A stretch of DNA of 64,000 nucleotides from positions 2,108,001 to 2,172,000 of the forward strand of contig NZ_BNJG01000001.1 in assembly GCF_016587375.1 (NCBI RefSeq), read 5' to 3'. The notes under the pieces were generated by a model. It was not told the DNA's origin. It did no database searches and saw nothing but the letters and a program-made list of their open reading frames with translations. This stretch comes from Ktedonobacter robiniae. Its GTDB lineage: Bacteria; Chloroflexota; Ktedonobacteria; Ktedonobacterales; Ktedonobacteraceae. Position numbers and translations under genes: made by a program. Shown here one piece after another: positions 1 to 10,434 of this stretch. Position 1 is the first letter of the stretch. The number at the start of each line of letters is the position of its first letter.

Positions 1-77
1 GCCTCTACAATCGCGGGCAGTGAGCCACCCTCGCGTAAGGGTGTCACATAGCGTGTAGCGGTAAGTGTTCTTAACAT
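1..77 (-). CDS. HipA-family-like protein, N-terminal 26 residues only (cut by window edge)
   Basis: The reverse strand opens with an ATG at 75-77 and stays open to the window edge, giving a peptide that begins MLRTLTATRYVTPLREGG and ends SLPAIVEA. This resembles the start of a HipA-like kinase family common in Actinobacteria and Chloroflexota, recalled as RYVTPLREGGSLPGLVEAD. No catalytic region is inside the window, so function cannot be judged. It is divergent from the glucosidase gene at 584. The assignment rests on a short stretch and is tentative. Confidence 0.5.
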   Translation of the reverse strand, partial: MLRTLTATRYVTPLREGGSLPAIVE

Positions 78-583
78 GGGGTTATTGTAGCATACATTAG
101 GCCAAAAAGTCCTATGCACCCTTCGCTCTCTTTTCTGAAGGCCGAGAGAAACCTTATATGCCTACAAGCAAACAAACAGCCCATGAGTACTAGGAGAGCA
201 CTACACATTTTTGCCAGCCCCCATCATCAAAAGCGTTTCCCTGTTATTATTTCTCTAATCTCTGTGTTAACTCAGGCATAGAGACGCTTGCAGAAGCCTG
301 TAAGCACGCTAGAGTGCTCTCTGGTAAGATGTCTTTCTCGTAGTATCACGCTACGTCACTTTCTGCCCTTAACCAGAGGAGAAGAAAGTCGCATTCAGAT
401 ATTGAAACATGTCTGAACTTTAGCATCGGTACAATTAAAGCTAGCCCCTGGAAGGGTGTAACACGGGCAGGAAGCATATAACATACCGGGTACCCCTCAC
501 ACTCCTGGCGTTTCGCGCGCCTGGCGTGACTATTCACTCTTAACGCATCGTAGCGAAGTATCAGGTAGAAAGTTATTAGTATT
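78..583. other. Intergenic region between divergent genes; nothing recognised
   Basis: About 500 bp separates the HipA-like start from the glucosidase start. A 63-codon open frame on the reverse strand (346-537) has no family resemblance or convincing ribosome binding site. No long inverted repeat, tRNA or clear sigma-70 promoter was found. It presumably carries the two divergent promoters. Confidence 0.5.
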
Positions 584-2755
584 ATGACGGATCACAAGCC
601 AGATGTACTGCTGCTTCCAGCAGAAGAAGGCCCCGATGGAGCCTTCAAGCAACCAGAGATAGTCGAAGAAAAGGCCCATTCAAGCGCCACACACATTACT
701 TTGAAGAGCGGAGATGCTTTTCTTGTCGCCAATATACGTGGCGATTTGTTGGGCGCGAACCAGGCTATGGGTCTCTACTGGCATGGGACGCGCTTTCTCC
801 GCGAGAGTAATTTCTTTCTGGAGGGTCACCCTCTGGCCATGCTTTCTCACCACATCTCACCAGCGGGGCTTGCCAGCCAGGTAGATTTAACGAATCCAGC
901 GCTCAGAGTCGACGCGGACACCTTCATTGAGCAAGGCGAAATCTATGTCAGTCGACTTCTGGAGCTACATAATGAGGAGCTGATCCAGACCTTTACCATT
1001 ACAAGCTTTCGCGAGCTTCCACAACCGCTCCGTTTTAGCCTCAAGTTTGGTAGCGACTTCTGCGACCTCTTTGAGGTGCGCGGACTCAAGCGCGAAGAGC
1101 GTGGTCAGTTACAGCCAGCCCAGCTTACCGACAAGGGCGTAACTCTGAGTTATATCGGACGTGACCAGGTCACTCGCGAGACGCAAATTACCTTTACGCC
1201 ACATAGCAAATATATCAGTGAGGATCGCGTCCACTGGTCGCTCCAGCTTGAGCGTGGCAAACCAGTCGTGCTCCAGATGCGCGCCCAACTGCGCGAGCTT
1301 AATGCCGAACGCTTTGCCAAACATATCGAAGTTGAGGGTGTTCATCCTCTTGAACGACCAACAATACATACCGATGACTATCTCTTGAATCGCCTACTCA
1401 AGCGTGGGATGGATGACCTGTTAATGCTCTGCACACTGACGCCTTATGGCTACTATCCTTATGCGGGTATTCCCTGGTTCTCCTGTCCCTTTGGGCGCGA
1501 TGGCCTGATTACCTGCCTGCAATATCTTCCCTGGTTCCCCCAGGTCGCACGCGGCACGCTAGCCTTCCTGGCTATGCACCAGGGTACAAAAACTGACGAC
1601 TTCACTGAAGAAGAGCCAGGCAAGATGCTCCACGAGATGCGCACAGGCGAGATGGCAAACTGCCGCGAGATTCCCTATGTGCCTTACTATGGAAGTATCG
1701 ATGTCACACCGCTCTTCCTCATCACCCTCGGCGAGTATATTCGCTGGACCAATGACCTCGATTTTCTGCGCCAGCTCTGGCCAAATGCGCAACTGGCCGC
1801 GCGCTGGATGATTGAGTATGGCGACAAAGATGGTGACGGCTTCCTGGAGTACCACCGTATCCTTGATAGCGGTATCCTAAACCAGGGCTGGAAGGACTCC
1901 TGGGACTCCACCTCTCATGAGAACGGCGAGTTGGCTCGCTCTCCCATCGCGCTCAGCGAGGTTCAAGGCTACGCCTTTGCCGCGTATCGCAATATGCATT
2001 ACCTGGCCGGTCGCCTGGGTTACCAGGATGAAGCTGAACGCTGGGAGCAGAAGGCAAGCGAGTTTCAGGCCAATTTCATGCGTACTTTCTGGTGGGAAGA
2101 GGAGCAGAGCATCTATATCGCGCTGGATCGCGAGAAGAAGCCTTGCAAGACGGTTAGCTCCAACGCGGGCCAGTGCCTCTGGAGCGGGATTGTCCCCAAA
2201 GAGCAGGCAAAGCTGGTCATCGAGCGCCTGATGCGCGAGGACATGTTCAATGGCTGGGGCATGCGTACCCTCTCGGCCAACGCCATTCGCTATAATCCTA
2301 TGAGCTATCACAATGGCTCTGTCTGGCCACACGATACGGCCATGGTTGGAGCTGGCTTCGCACGCTACGGCGGCAAGTCTGAGGCATCTCAATTGCTCAA
2401 AGGACTCTACCAGGCCAGTCAGCACTTCGAGGATGCGCGCCTGCCCGAGCTGTTTTGTGGCTTTATCCAGCGCGAGGGCTTTGGTCCGACGCGCTACCCT
2501 GTCGCTTGCTCACCTCAGGCCTGGGCCACGGGCGCACCTGGACAGATCTTTAACGCACTCCTTGGCCTGCGCGCCGACGCCGAGCAGAAGCGGCTTGTGC
2601 TTGAACAACCGACCTTACCCTCCTGGGTCAATATGCTGGAGGTACGCGGCATCTACATAGGTGACCAGCATGTACACTTCCACGTGCACCGTCATGGCTC
2701 ACAAATAGAGGTTCAGCCAGGCACAGAGAACGAAATAGAAATTATAGTCAACTAA
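584..2755 (+). CDS. Amylo-alpha-1,6-glucosidase / glycogen-debranching-type glycoside hydrolase
   Basis: The 723-residue protein fits the bacterial family made of an N-terminal beta-sandwich domain (roughly residues 35-260) and a C-terminal (alpha/alpha)6 amylo-alpha-1,6-glucosidase domain (roughly 270-710). Visible landmarks are IPWFSCPFGRDGL, WKDSWDS and YHNGSVWPHDTAM, typical of the catalytic barrel. The expected role is hydrolysis of alpha-1,6 branches or related alpha-glucosides in the cytoplasm, since no signal peptide is seen. The start at 584 is the first in-frame ATG; the ribosome binding site is weak. It sits upstream of trehalose-6-phosphate phosphatase, which points to storage-sugar metabolism. 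Exact substrate is not settled. The last four codons and the stop lie inside the left arm of a perfect 34-bp inverted repeat. Confidence 0.85.
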   Translation: MTDHKPDVLLLPAEEGPDGAFKQPEIVEEKAHSSATHITLKSGDAFLVANIRGDLLGANQAMGLYWHGTRFLRESNFFLEGHPLAMLSHHISPAGLASQVDLTNPALRVDADTFIEQGEIYVSRLLELHNEELIQTFTITSFRELPQPLRFSLKFGSDFCDLFEVRGLKREERGQLQPAQLTDKGVTLSYIGRDQVTRETQITFTPHSKYISEDRVHWSLQLERGKPVVLQMRAQLRELNAERFAKHIEVEGVHPLERPTIHTDDYLLNRLLKRGMDDLLMLCTLTPYGYYPYAGIPWFSCPFGRDGLITCLQYLPWFPQVARGTLAFLAMHQGTKTDDFTEEEPGKMLHEMRTGEMANCREIPYVPYYGSIDVTPLFLITLGEYIRWTNDLDFLRQLWPNAQLAARWMIEYGDKDGDGFLEYHRILDSGILNQGWKDSWDSTSHENGELARSPIALSEVQGYAFAAYRNMHYLAGRLGYQDEAERWEQKASEFQANFMRTFWWEEEQSIYIALDREKKPCKTVSSNAGQCLWSGIVPKEQAKLVIERLMREDMFNGWGMRTLSANAIRYNPMSYHNGSVWPHDTAMVGAGFARYGGKSEASQLLKGLYQASQHFEDARLPELFCGFIQREGFGPTRYPVACSPQAWATGAPGQIFNALLGLRADAEQKRLVLEQPTLPSWVNMLEVRGIYIGDQHVHFHVHRHGSQIEVQPGTENEIEIIVN

Positions 2756-2809
2756 AAAGAAGTCCGCTGGGCAAATTGCCCAGCGGACTTCTTTTTAGTT
2801 GACTATAAT
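2741..2809. terminator. Perfect 34-bp inverted repeat, bidirectional terminator-like
   Basis: Arms 2741-2774 and 2776-2809 are perfect reverse complements with a one-base loop. The A-run in the left arm and T-run in the right arm make an intrinsic terminator on either strand. The left arm starts 12 bases before the stop codon of the glucosidase gene, so the gene end is copied in inverted form downstream. Confidence 0.9.
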
Positions 2810-2847
2810 AGGGGGGACGGCTCCGTATTTAGGAGAGAAAGGCATGT

Positions 2848-3675
2848 ATGAACAAGATACAATTGCAAGATGTTCTGGCACAGCGGCCGCTGGGACTGGT
2901 TTTTGATATTGATGGTACCCTAAGCGAGATCGTTCCCACCCCTTCAGAGGCCCGGCTCTACCCGGGCGTCGCTGAGCTCCTTACTGAACTGGCTAGCTAC
3001 GCCGAAATAGCCATTATGACGGGCCGGGCCGCAGAGGATGGCGCGCGAATGGTTCAGGTTTCCGGACTGACATATATAGGAACACATGGACTGGAGTGGA
3101 GCGAGGACCTGCCGACAAGCAGTGCCCAGATCCAGCTTGTGCCCGAAGCGCTGAATTATGTAGAGCCTGGTAAGCGCCTGCTGACCCTGGTAGAGCGCGA
3201 AATGGCACATGAAACCGGCATTATTGTCCAGGCCAAAAGCGTGGGCGGCTCCATTCACTATCGTCAGTGTGCCAATCCAGAGGAGATACGTGAGCAAATT
3301 CTGGCGCTACTCGAAGAGCCTGCGCGCCAGGAGGGTATGGTGATCGACGAGGGAAAGCGTGTCGTCGAGGTACTCGCGCCCTTAAAAATCAACAAGGGTG
3401 AGGCGCTCAAGCGCTATATAGAACGCAAGCGGCTTCGTGGCGTGGTCTTCGCGGGCGATGACCGCACCGACCTCAACGCCATCTACGCGGTACGTGAGCT
3501 ACGCCAGGAGGGATTCACCGGCTATACCATCGCCGTCCGGCATACAGACGCCCTACCCGAACTGCTGACAAGCGCGGACGAAGTAGTGGACGAGGTGCCC
3601 GGCATGGTAGAACGCCTGCGGCAGATACGGGATATGCTGGCTACACTGCGGCAATCCGGAAAGCATGAGGAGTAG
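2848..3675 (+). CDS. otsB: Trehalose-6-phosphate phosphatase
   Basis: A 275-residue HAD-superfamily phosphatase. Motif I is DIDGT with the nucleophile Asp20 and acid/base Asp22; motif II is near IMTGR; motif III/IV is the GDDRTD segment near residues 200-206. Length and motifs fit the OtsB family, which removes phosphate from trehalose-6-phosphate in the cytoplasm. An AGAAAGG ribosome binding site precedes the ATG at 2848. The partner synthase is convergent at 3877-5448, so both trehalose steps are neighbours but not one operon. Trehalose normally serves as an osmotic and desiccation protectant. Confidence 0.93.
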   Translation: MNKIQLQDVLAQRPLGLVFDIDGTLSEIVPTPSEARLYPGVAELLTELASYAEIAIMTGRAAEDGARMVQVSGLTYIGTHGLEWSEDLPTSSAQIQLVPEALNYVEPGKRLLTLVEREMAHETGIIVQAKSVGGSIHYRQCANPEEIREQILALLEEPARQEGMVIDEGKRVVEVLAPLKINKGEALKRYIERKRLRGVVFAGDDRTDLNAIYAVRELRQEGFTGYTIAVRHTDALPELLTSADEVVDEVPGMVERLRQIRDMLATLRQSGKHEE

Positions 3676-3699
3676 AGTGGGAGGGGAGAAGAGAAAATA

Positions 3700-3751
3700 G
3701 AAGCCCGCTCTTCGGTGATGACGCAACCATTGCGTCCACCGAAGGTGCTTC
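3700..3751. terminator. Stem-loop between convergent otsB and otsA
   Basis: A stem made of gaagc/gcttc, cttcggtg/caccgaag and gacgcaa/ttgcgtc lies between the two convergent trehalose genes. It has small bulges and no long T-run. Its position suits a shared terminator. Confidence 0.6.
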
Positions 3752-3876
3752 CAATCCTGATATATAGATGACCTCTATGAGGATACTATCGAGGGTGCGA
3801 GAAGCCAGCTTGTGGGCTACTGGCATCTATTCATCTATCTATCTAAAGAGTTCGCTCAGTTCGCTACGAAAAGTCT

Positions 3877-5448
3877 CTACCCTACGTTCGCGACGACATC
3901 GTCTGGGGAACCTTCGGCTTCTTCAACTGGCGTCTCCGCTGGCTCACGCTCAAGGAGATCATTGATATCATTGATCTGCTTCGCGAGCCAGGTTGTCAGA
4001 TTGCTACGCTCCACCGCCTGGCATGTGAAGGTCGCCTTCGCGTGACGCTCCTCTTTCGACATTGTCAGCGCCTTATAGAGCGCCTGCGCTGTCTCCATCA
4101 CATCTGTGGGCGAGGTAGGAACCGACCCCTTCGCGAGTTGCTGGAACGCGCCAACGGTACGCGAGAGCACCAGCACCCCATCTCTCTGATTGACGACCGG
4201 CCCTTCTTTGGCAACCAGGTTCATACCATCAATAATGGGGTTAACCAGCAGCACATCATAGAACTGCATAGCCGCAAGGGCCCGTACACGATCATTGCCA
4301 TAAAAGGCGCGAATAGGCGTCCAATCGTCGGTACTGTATTTCTGATTGATCTCCTCTACAATCGCCTGAACCTCCACAGTTGTACGGCGGTAGATGGGCA
4401 ATGATTGGCGTGAAGGCACCAGAAAAGCCAGGAAGTTCACGCGACCAATCAGCTCTGGATGCTCCTCAAGCATATAATCATATGCCTGGAAGCCACGAAG
4501 AATGTTCTTAGTGGGCTCAATACGATCTGTGCGCATAATCGTAAATTCGTTGAGGAGAGACTTCATCTCCTCGGCGGCACGTTTGCCGGGCGCGCTTTTC
4601 ACAACGCGTCGCTCTTCATGAACGGAGATCGAGATGGGATAGGCTCGCGCCTGCGTGCGGTGGCCCTGCCACCAGACAGCCCCCTCTTCAAAATCCACCA
4701 CGGCCCCCTCTAAGAGGGTGCGTGCCCCTTCCAGGAAGTTGCGTGCATCGCGTTCTGTCTGAAAACCAACGATATCGTTGCCTACCAGACCGCTATAGAT
4801 AGCCTGGGTGATATTACTTGGCAGAAAATGCCAGCAGCGAACATCGGGCCAGGGAATATGAATAAACTGCTGAATAACGATTGAGGGGTGAACTTTGCGA
4901 ATGAGCGAGGAGACTAAGTAGAGATGATAGTCATGTAGCATAACAACTGGCATCGAGTCTTCGCGCTCAATTTCGTCGACTACAGCATCCGCGATAGCCT
5001 GGTTGGCCTCGCAATACCCATTCTCCCAGGCGTCTTGCAACTGTCGCATGTTGCTTTGAACGGGATCATACATATAATGCTGTAGGAACCAGAGCAGTTC
5101 ATTACTAATCTTATCATAATGCTTACGGTAGGTTGTTTTGGGAACCGAGACGTAGTGCAGTTTCATCTTCTGACCACGTAATGGAGAAGGCATTACGCCT
5201 CCATGTTGCTCCATCTCCTTGACGATCATGCGATCGCCTTCGGTCATGGTCATCGCAACCCATGTCATATCGAGTTGGTTCCCAACATCAATGAGGGCAG
5301 TTACCATTCCACCTGCGCCACGTCTTGCTTTGAGCGTATTATCCTGGCCGAGTTGGAACTCAACGGGACCGCGATTGGAAGCAATAATCAGACGACGCGC
5401 ATGCTTCAACTGCGGAAGATGAACATCCGTCTTCATCCGCGTGGGCAT
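3877..5448 (-). CDS. otsA: Alpha,alpha-trehalose-phosphate synthase
   Basis: A 523-residue GT20 glycosyltransferase that joins glucose from a nucleotide sugar to glucose-6-phosphate. The N-terminus carries the family motif LIIASNRGPVEF, followed by HDYHLYLVSSLIR and FIHIPWP in the acceptor and cofactor region and DGMNLVAKE near the donor site. The length is a little above the usual 450-480 residues, with extra sequence at the C-terminus rich in Glu and Pro. The start at 5448 lies just ahead of the conserved domain. It is convergent with otsB and divergent, across 900 bp, from the membrane-protein gene at 6360. Confidence 0.93.
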   Translation of the reverse strand: MPTRMKTDVHLPQLKHARRLIIASNRGPVEFQLGQDNTLKARRGAGGMVTALIDVGNQLDMTWVAMTMTEGDRMIVKEMEQHGGVMPSPLRGQKMKLHYVSVPKTTYRKHYDKISNELLWFLQHYMYDPVQSNMRQLQDAWENGYCEANQAIADAVVDEIEREDSMPVVMLHDYHLYLVSSLIRKVHPSIVIQQFIHIPWPDVRCWHFLPSNITQAIYSGLVGNDIVGFQTERDARNFLEGARTLLEGAVVDFEEGAVWWQGHRTQARAYPISISVHEERRVVKSAPGKRAAEEMKSLLNEFTIMRTDRIEPTKNILRGFQAYDYMLEEHPELIGRVNFLAFLVPSRQSLPIYRRTTVEVQAIVEEINQKYSTDDWTPIRAFYGNDRVRALAAMQFYDVLLVNPIIDGMNLVAKEGPVVNQRDGVLVLSRTVGAFQQLAKGSVPTSPTDVMETAQALYKALTMSKEERHAKATFTCQAVERSNLTTWLAKQINDINDLLEREPAETPVEEAEGSPDDVVANVG

Positions 5449-6344
5449 GAGGTTTGTCCTTTCTAACAGGTGCTTACTGTTATAGCCTGGGAGACCGGCT
5501 ACAATTGTTTCCTCCAGGTGGGAAGCAAATTTACCCCTCTTATCTCAAGAGTACACCTGGCACATACAAAGGTATGATCAGACCAGACAATATAAGAAAG
5601 CGTTACGCAAGACACCATGTGTAATGTTACCATACAATGGAGCAGAATTACCAGAACACACCAATGCCTATGGAAATAATGCGACGCTGCACCCGCATTC
5701 AAGGCTCTCTTAGGAGTTATGCCTTTATCTCGACAGTACTTTGAGAACACAGGACGGTTCCTTCATCTATGATACGAATCAGTAGATGAAAATAGACTCA
5801 ACAAGTGGTTCTTATTGGGAGTGAGGTGCGCCAGAGGCGCAAGAAATCCCCCAGAGAGTTAGACGCAAATTGCAGCCATCTTATCAAATAGCTCGTTAGA
5901 GAGTAGCCAAAAGTTTCATGGTTCTCCGACTGATACTGCTAAAGCACGCGTCTGCATATGGGCCATATGTAGACGCGTGCTTTAGCAGCGTCGCCCTACA
6001 CACCACGCCCAAGCTATCGCATGTTCAGGACCATAGTACTGCCTGTCGTTTCTTCTCACGACGCTCCTCGTTGTAAAGAAGAGAAAGAAGGCAAATAACT
6101 GTCGTGTGCCAGGACTGCCACCTCGTTTTTCCGCGCCTCCCTGGTCAAAAACATGCCTCGCTATCTGTTATTTAAAGATAACATCGAAATAAAATCAAGG
6201 TAGCGCAGAAGCATCGACATCACCCATAACTACCTGCCTTCTAGACAAAATTTGCAGTTAAATAGGGCGCATGCTAGAATCAGCTTTGCATAAGCCCAAG
6301 AAACGTATCGCAAAAATAGTACTCTGTCGAACCAGTGGCAGAAC
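5449..6344. other. Long divergent intergenic region with one palindrome
   Basis: Nine hundred bases separate the divergent otsA and the gene at 6360. No credible coding frame was found. It contains the inverted repeat at 5937-5987 and otherwise AT-rich sequence that should hold both promoters. Confidence 0.5.
5937..5987. repeat. 25-bp inverted repeat in a divergent promoter region
   Basis: Arms 5937-5961 and 5963-5987 match except for one base, with a one-base loop. Neither flanking gene ends here, since both start outward, so it is not an obvious terminator for an annotated gene. It belongs structurally with the other long hairpins of this window. Confidence 0.85.
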
Positions 6345-6359
6345 CGAGAGGAGCGCATT

Positions 6360-7511
6360 TTGGAAGAGAGGAAAGGCAATAGCTGGCTTAAACGCATCCT
6401 GGATTTTGTGAATCCACTGCGCGATCCTAGCCTGATGGTCGCCGCAGTACTAACCTTCATAGAAGAAGCGGGAAATCGTGACCCCTGGTACATGATTGTC
6501 ATTCTGGCGCTCGTAAACTGGTTAGCAGTGCGCGGTATCGTCTGGCTGGTCGTCAATTTTACATTTGCCTCAACGTTCCTGGTCCGCCGCTTCTGGTGGG
6601 CAATGAAACACCCTCGCCTGGCCTGGCGCATTCTGGATGCCGTAGGCCACGAAGAGATCGTGATTGGTGGCCTGCCCTCAGAGGGTGTGCTCCTGCAAGA
6701 TGGAACCGCCATCATGGGACCTATGCTTGGTGCCAGTGGCATTCAAGTCATTGGTGAGCTCCCCGCAGGCACTGAGATTCCTATGCTTGGCCTTCCCAAT
6801 CCCAATGGGCAGATGGGCCAGTTTACGACCGATGGTCAGAACATGCATACTCCTGGGTTCTTTCCCGGTGCTGGATCATTCGCGAATGTCAATGGTTTCG
6901 GCAATCAGGGTATGGGCAATAATAATTATATCAGCACGCAGAGCACGGATGGCTTACCGCGCAGTTTCCCTCAACGTTCATCTGAAGAGGAAGAGCGCCT
7001 GCGCCAACAACTGGCTACCTACTCGCGCCTCCTCGACGACTGGATTCAGTTTACCGAAGAGAAATGGCGCACGATCAGCGACGGCCAGCTTGGCTGGAAA
7101 CCTCTCCGTGGCCGTTGGAGCGACTGGGACGATATCTTCCAGGATGTCTACGCCGCCAAAACCTCCGACCCCATGGCCGAGGCCGCGCAAGCCGCGGGTG
7201 CCGCGACATCTCGACGCTTTGACTCCTCTCGCGAAAAAGGGTCCGCCGCCTCAGCTGTCGCTTGCTTTATGCGTGATATGATGACACTGCGCCAGGGTCT
7301 GGATATCTTGCAGGGTTCAACGAATGCCGAAGGCGAGGCTTCCAGCACAAATGCCCAGCAGCAACAGTCCCCTGTCTCGCCGCTTAATCGCTCATTCGGA
7401 GGCATGAATAGTGGCAACCTGGGCAGTAGCACTACAGGCAGCTTTAGCCCGCGCAGCACTCTCATTCGCAGGCCCGCACAGATCTTCGTCGACGCTGATT
7501 CAGAGAAGTAG
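6360..7511 (+). CDS. Membrane-anchored protein of unknown function
   Basis: A 383-residue protein with hydrophobic stretches at about residues 24-36, 43-65 and 66-76, followed by a Gly/Asn/Met-rich low-complexity middle (about 110-200) and a hydrophilic, Ser/Gln-rich C-terminal half containing a charged helical segment (about 205-260). I do not recognise the family. The start is an unusual TTG at 6360-6362, supported by a strong GAGAGGAG site at 6344-6351; the first internal ATG would remove part of the first hydrophobic segment. Only 12 bases separate its stop from hisC, so the two may be cotranscribed. Confidence 0.65.
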   Translation: MEERKGNSWLKRILDFVNPLRDPSLMVAAVLTFIEEAGNRDPWYMIVILALVNWLAVRGIVWLVVNFTFASTFLVRRFWWAMKHPRLAWRILDAVGHEEIVIGGLPSEGVLLQDGTAIMGPMLGASGIQVIGELPAGTEIPMLGLPNPNGQMGQFTTDGQNMHTPGFFPGAGSFANVNGFGNQGMGNNNYISTQSTDGLPRSFPQRSSEEEERLRQQLATYSRLLDDWIQFTEEKWRTISDGQLGWKPLRGRWSDWDDIFQDVYAAKTSDPMAEAAQAAGAATSRRFDSSREKGSAASAVACFMRDMMTLRQGLDILQGSTNAEGEASSTNAQQQQSPVSPLNRSFGGMNSGNLGSSTTGSFSPRSTLIRRPAQIFVDADSEK

Positions 7512-7523
7512 GACTAGTCGTAC

Positions 7524-8636
7524 ATGTATACATACTCTTCTCCCCGTCTTGTTACGGTGCGCCCAGAGATGGATCGCCTGGCTCAATATGCTCCAGGCGA
7601 GTCTCTGGAGGCATTTAGCGAGCGCACAGGTATTCCCATAGAGGATATTATTAAACTTAATAGTAATGAAAGCCCCTATGAACCCGCACCTACAGTATTG
7701 CAAGCACTCAGCAATTTTAGAAACTATAATAATTATCCCGACGCGAACTCAACCGCTTTACGCAATGCACTCGCCGATTATACTGGTGTCAATGGACGCC
7801 ATATCGTCGTGCATCATGGGAGCGCCGAGCTTATCAATCTCCTCTGGCACCTCTTTCTCTCGGTAGGAGATAACATTCTCTGCTGCCCCCCAACCTTTTC
7901 ACTCTATACCTCGGTCACGACCTTCTGTGGCGCGCATGTACTGGAGGTTCCTCGGAAGTCAGGCTATGAGCTTGATATCGATGCCATCCTCGATGCGCTC
8001 ACTCCTGAAACCAAGCTCATTGTGCTAACTTCGCCCAATAACCCCACTGGCAACGCCATTTGCGAGCAAGATATATTAACGCTGCTCGATACAGGTCGCA
8101 TTGTGATTGTGGACGAGGCATATGTGGAGTTCGCGGATAATTCTCGCGGCTTCGCGTACCTGGTACCTCAGCATGAAAATCTGATCGTGATGCGCACCTT
8201 CAGTAAATGGGCCGGGTTAGCAGGACTCCGCATCGGCTACGCCCTGACCCCTGAGTGGATTCAAGCCTATATGCGCCGCGCACAGTGTCCCTTTGAGGTG
8301 AATGTCGCCGGTCATATCGGCGCGATTGAGACCCTCAAGGCCCTGGATTATACTCTGGATAACGTCCGACGCATTACGCAGGAGCGCGAGCGGCTGTACG
8401 CCCTTCTGGACAGCTACTCCTTCCTTCATCCAGTACCCTCGCAAGGAAACTTTATCCTGATGCGCGTAGATGAAGACCAGGTGAGTGTGCGAGAGATTCG
8501 CGCAGCGGTTGAGGCCCATGGCATCCTGCTCCGCTACTTCTCGCAGCCAGAGATGCGCGACTTCATCCGCGTCACCGTGGGCAAGCCAGAGCACACCGAT
8601 AAGATCGATAGCGCTCTACATAATCTCTTACCATAA
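7524..8636 (+). CDS. hisC: Histidinol-phosphate aminotransferase
   Basis: A 370-residue class I/II PLP-dependent aminotransferase. LNSNESPYEP at the N-terminus and TSPNNPTGN, DEAYVEF and TFSKWAGLAGLRIGY in order are HisC hallmarks; Lys228 in the last motif should bind PLP. The enzyme transaminates imidazole-acetol phosphate with glutamate in histidine synthesis. No other his gene is in the window, so it is a stand-alone copy. An AGTAGGA site precedes the ATG, 12 bp after the upstream membrane-protein gene. It is followed by a 37-bp-arm hairpin. A role with another related substrate cannot be excluded. Confidence 0.85.
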   Translation: MYTYSSPRLVTVRPEMDRLAQYAPGESLEAFSERTGIPIEDIIKLNSNESPYEPAPTVLQALSNFRNYNNYPDANSTALRNALADYTGVNGRHIVVHHGSAELINLLWHLFLSVGDNILCCPPTFSLYTSVTTFCGAHVLEVPRKSGYELDIDAILDALTPETKLIVLTSPNNPTGNAICEQDILTLLDTGRIVIVDEAYVEFADNSRGFAYLVPQHENLIVMRTFSKWAGLAGLRIGYALTPEWIQAYMRRAQCPFEVNVAGHIGAIETLKALDYTLDNVRRITQERERLYALLDSYSFLHPVPSQGNFILMRVDEDQVSVREIRAAVEAHGILLRYFSQPEMRDFIRVTVGKPEHTDKIDSALHNLLP

Positions 8637-8653
8637 CACGGTACCTGCCTATG

Positions 8654-8729
8654 CTAGTATCGAAGAGAGGTACATGGTTTATGCTCGCCCGAGGGCGAGC
8701 ATAAACCATGTACCTCTCTTCGATACTAG
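8654..8729. terminator. Perfect 37-bp inverted repeat downstream of hisC
   Basis: Arms 8654-8690 and 8693-8729 are perfect reverse complements with a two-base loop, the longest in the window. There is no T-run after the stem. It lies between co-directional hisC and eno and probably ends hisC transcription, but the function is inferred from position. Confidence 0.85.
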
Positions 8730-8840
8730 AGGGATTGCTTGCCCACCTCCCTCTCCAGGATGTACAATAGCCACGGCGAGGATGTATGGCACTTACTACA
8801 TCCTGTACTGGTATGGCTATACTACCTATGTATGGTATAG

Positions 8841-10247
<1,407 letters not shown>

Positions 10248-10284
10248 GCACGCTATAGTATAGATAACCCGTGTGCAAAACCTT

Positions 10285-10373
10285 CATGGTTGGTGGTGTG
10301 ATGCTCCCTGGTGACCAATGGTCACCAGGGAGCATCACACCACCAACCATGGCGAGCACCGCAGGCGCGAGAA
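10285..10373. repeat. Perfect 33-bp inverted repeat with adjacent GC-rich tag
   Basis: Arms 10285-10317 and 10319-10351 are perfect with a one-base loop. Right beside it at 10354-10373, read on the reverse strand, is a variant of the tag TTCGCGCCTGCGGCGCTCA that also accompanies the hairpins at 32983, 37827, 39419 and 50094. It lies after eno and before a co-directional hydrolase gene. Confidence 0.85.
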
Positions 10374-10434
10374 GTCAAGCCAGAAAGAATGCACACAACA
10401 CATAGATATCATTTATCCAATCAAGAGAGGACTT

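Noticed and set aside
346..537. 63-codon reverse-strand frame near the left edge
   Set aside because: No ribosome site, no family resemblance and poor coding character.
5820..5845. Possible further copy of the 19-bp tag
   Set aside because: The stretch GTGCGCCAGAGGCGCAAG is similar, but no hairpin follows and too many bases differ.
10318..10434. Extended N-terminus of the alpha/beta-hydrolase
   Set aside because: The extension starts in the hairpin and lacks a ribosome site; the ATG at 10435 has one.
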